From the NCBI GenBank assembly GCA_029260765.1, contig JAJDCP010000015.1, forward strand, positions 1 to 61,768: a stretch of DNA of 61,768 nucleotides, read 5' to 3'. Numbering within the stretch: the first letter of the stretch is position 1; each line of letters opens with the position of its first letter. Source of the DNA: Planctomycetota bacterium. GTDB taxonomy: Bacteria > Planctomycetota > J058 > JAJDCP01. The notes below the pieces were generated by a model that did not search any database, was not told the origin of the DNA, and saw nothing but the letters and a program-made list of their open reading frames with translations. Shown here piece by piece: positions 61,501 through 61,768 of the stretch. The translations under genes and the position numbers were made by a program.

Positions 61501-61549
61501 CTCCGGGCAGGGGACTTTCTCCTTCTCTTTGAGCTTGAGCGCCTGGTGA
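58505..61549 (+). CDS. Large secreted protein resembling GH57/alpha-amylase-type hydrolases
   Basis: ATG at 58505 opens a signal peptide (ILAAALLLMLCAGPGRAA). Residues ~30-140 look like a small beta domain (VTPAQPARGESIHLQSDQPG), ~150-330 a CBM/family-like module, ~340-800 the likely catalytic part with YWTPERVIRG, EQIVIVFDDWEAYAGRSF and WVYGSSGEESLAAQYPP, and ~830-1014 a C-terminal beta-rich part (DQDGELETVLSNDRVFAVFE). Several motifs recall GH57 (a W-x-P opening and the IVFDDWE/EAY segment), but I cannot place both catalytic acids, so the family is provisional. It is probably a glycan-degrading or binding exoenzyme of 1014 residues. Confidence 0.6.
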   Translation: MHCLWKPPILAAALLLMLCAGPGRAAVSVTPAQPARGESIHLQSDQPGTVRWGVNGFRLPSGADRPAGSSIVDQALETRLVAHNGSYGLTLGPFENGAVHELNFAIRLDSGGWDNNQGANYRVAFSADPRPRRPISIGRGPRLGTAMGRDFYEEFQDWSLADAHALDPFNDRSNLYDGGDDSRDLIAFYSRREDDTLYLRADFFDLAMGAEQQLVNIAFLIDFSAGGQEWLPAAVQAKSSHPWELAVIVEATHRHRVVNAAWQTVSSPNHQPGLWKGAYFRNDLDAVECGLSLQALRDHGWDGQSPLRFQVFSWKPGVGEIADAVGEADIDDRRLDDSLGEQDQVSTAKYSAVLHGNQTVKPASEIFALIRNERAKTPRGHPTGYHRALQTHEMFDVPVNIHVSGTFAASLQWARHPDAGTDGRSFNLWIKHLLRTERAALIGGVLADHIAPFFEGSGVNETSVRWNHDTLEAIYQVAVPRIYWTPERVIRGATFEDIKSSGYGWTVLDQHSHIWQWYGKHDALSKRGYKIQRINGVQCFLINEEPDRAKFTVTDDGAFRDTRALLLGKAMDPDQEQIVIVFDDWEAYAGRSFTSFGIGNDNPDNYHLSTRWLANHPWVQIVTLDEVASWNWKPVERGQNQPLPLTTYHWLNHASETDYSNWVYGSSGEESLAAQYPPLRQGQNASKRFGDVWTAGTLFHDTWNDVQTAPPGPLKDLAEVTYCAAIFETAWHDEDQHNYQDQDGAGRYLAPDSSYDRISAWAYGAHNKVRDASIIAAAAHWAANAPASQTRTRSMDVDQDGELETVLSNDRVFAVFENDGGRLVMAFARRLSDGQAYPVVGASIVDPGARRESELEANQRVSALRDQFAGGSSSERYVNAHYTVTASAQAVRLVSDDGRISKTVTLLDGADRLEVEYQVDPSLGTLYVRTGLCPNLLELFTAGQPLLQVTTQGSGINVRTVAGGATVQGRIESPTVTSRVSDGSFDNGLDAALVQQLEVSGQGTFSFSLSLSAW

Positions 61550-61768
61550 AGAGTGCCTCAGCGACAGGCGTAGACGAAGACGAAGACCAGGCCGTCCCCG
61601 CCTCGCTGCCGAGGTGGCTTCTGAGGACTAGGAGGCTGTGTCGCATAGAACTCTCAGCCTGGATGGTTTCGCCGTCGTGTGTCAGGAGCACGAGTCCGAT
61701 CCAGGACAGCGAAAAGGCAGGGGTGAGCACTTGGGTCGCTGGAGGCGTGGCTTTTCTCTGCTGTCATG
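61550..61768. other. Right-edge sequence without a recognisable gene
   Basis: No convincing coding frame, RNA or repeat is visible in the last 219 bases. Confidence 0.4.

Overview
The window is GC-rich, densely coded, and has no rRNA or tRNA gene that I can see. It carries five Hanks-type Ser/Thr kinases with unusual accessory domains (zinc ribbon, formylglycine-enzyme/SUMF1-like, AAA-type ATPase plus TPR, LamG/DUF1080-like, propeller). It also has two HEAT-repeat proteins ending in a W..WW signature and a PATAN/DUF4388-TPR-propeller protein. This profile points to Planctomycetota, probably a GC-rich deep-branching marine or soil lineage. Myxococcota or another PVC phylum is the main alternative. 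There is no marker gene, so the assignment is inference.

Layout. 1-2.9 kb: the end of a cysteine-peptidase/CHAP-like protein, a zinc-ribbon membrane protein and a gene-poor, less GC-rich stretch. 2.9-9.5 kb: core metabolism and housekeeping (serA, rocD, an intradiol dioxygenase, a repeat-rich coiled-coil protein, a DUF188 protein, arfB). 9.5-16.3 kb: HEAT-VWA protein, M48-TPR membrane protease, a repeat-filled island with a MITE and a relic of the protease gene, and a HEAT-DUF4159 protein. 16.6-24.5 kb: a signalling cluster of kinase-SUMF1, an orphan PhnD-like lipoprotein, and kinase-ATPase-TPR. 24.5-25.1 kb: a stand-alone SRP54 M-domain-like protein. 25.4-31.3 kb: a second signalling operon of KptA-lobe-kinase-LamG, CBS protein, kinase-LamG and COG0523 GTPase. 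31.3-34.3 kb: a peroxiredoxin-like gene with an in-frame TGA and a SECIS-like hairpin, a metallo-hydrolase, a membrane protein and an unknown basic protein. 34.3-38.0 kb: a 159-bp MITE and a four-gene operon (class III alcohol dehydrogenase, alpha/beta hydrolase, class IV aminotransferase, sulfotransferase-like). 38.1-44.0 kb: penicillin-acylase-family amidase, VapBC, MarR-GNAT, GNAT, a second repeat island and a TANGO2/NRDE protein. 44.2-51.0 kb: a six-gene peptide ABC importer. 51.2-57.7 kb: PATAN-TPR-propeller protein, then a translationally coupled protease-less FtsH-like ATPase and a propeller kinase. 57.8-61.5 kb: a cupin and a large secreted protein resembling GH57.

The most notable observations are: (i) a likely selenoprotein with UGA at the first position of a CxxC motif and a hairpin loop 19 nt downstream; (ii) a protein kinase whose N-terminus is the RNA-binding lobe of tRNA 2'-phosphotransferase KptA without its catalytic half; (iii) an SRP54 M-domain without the GTPase, joined to a rhomboid-type C-terminal motif; (iv) two long composite repeats about 29 kb apart in inverted orientation, one carrying a small TIR element with a 3-bp target duplication and the other showing the empty site; (v) a second small TIR element that supplies the stop codon of the neighbouring gene; (vi) an aminotransferase/sulfotransferase pair with overlapping GTGA that matches, from memory, a fused plant protein.

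All calls come from reading the sequence and knowledge of protein families. No database search or structure prediction was run.
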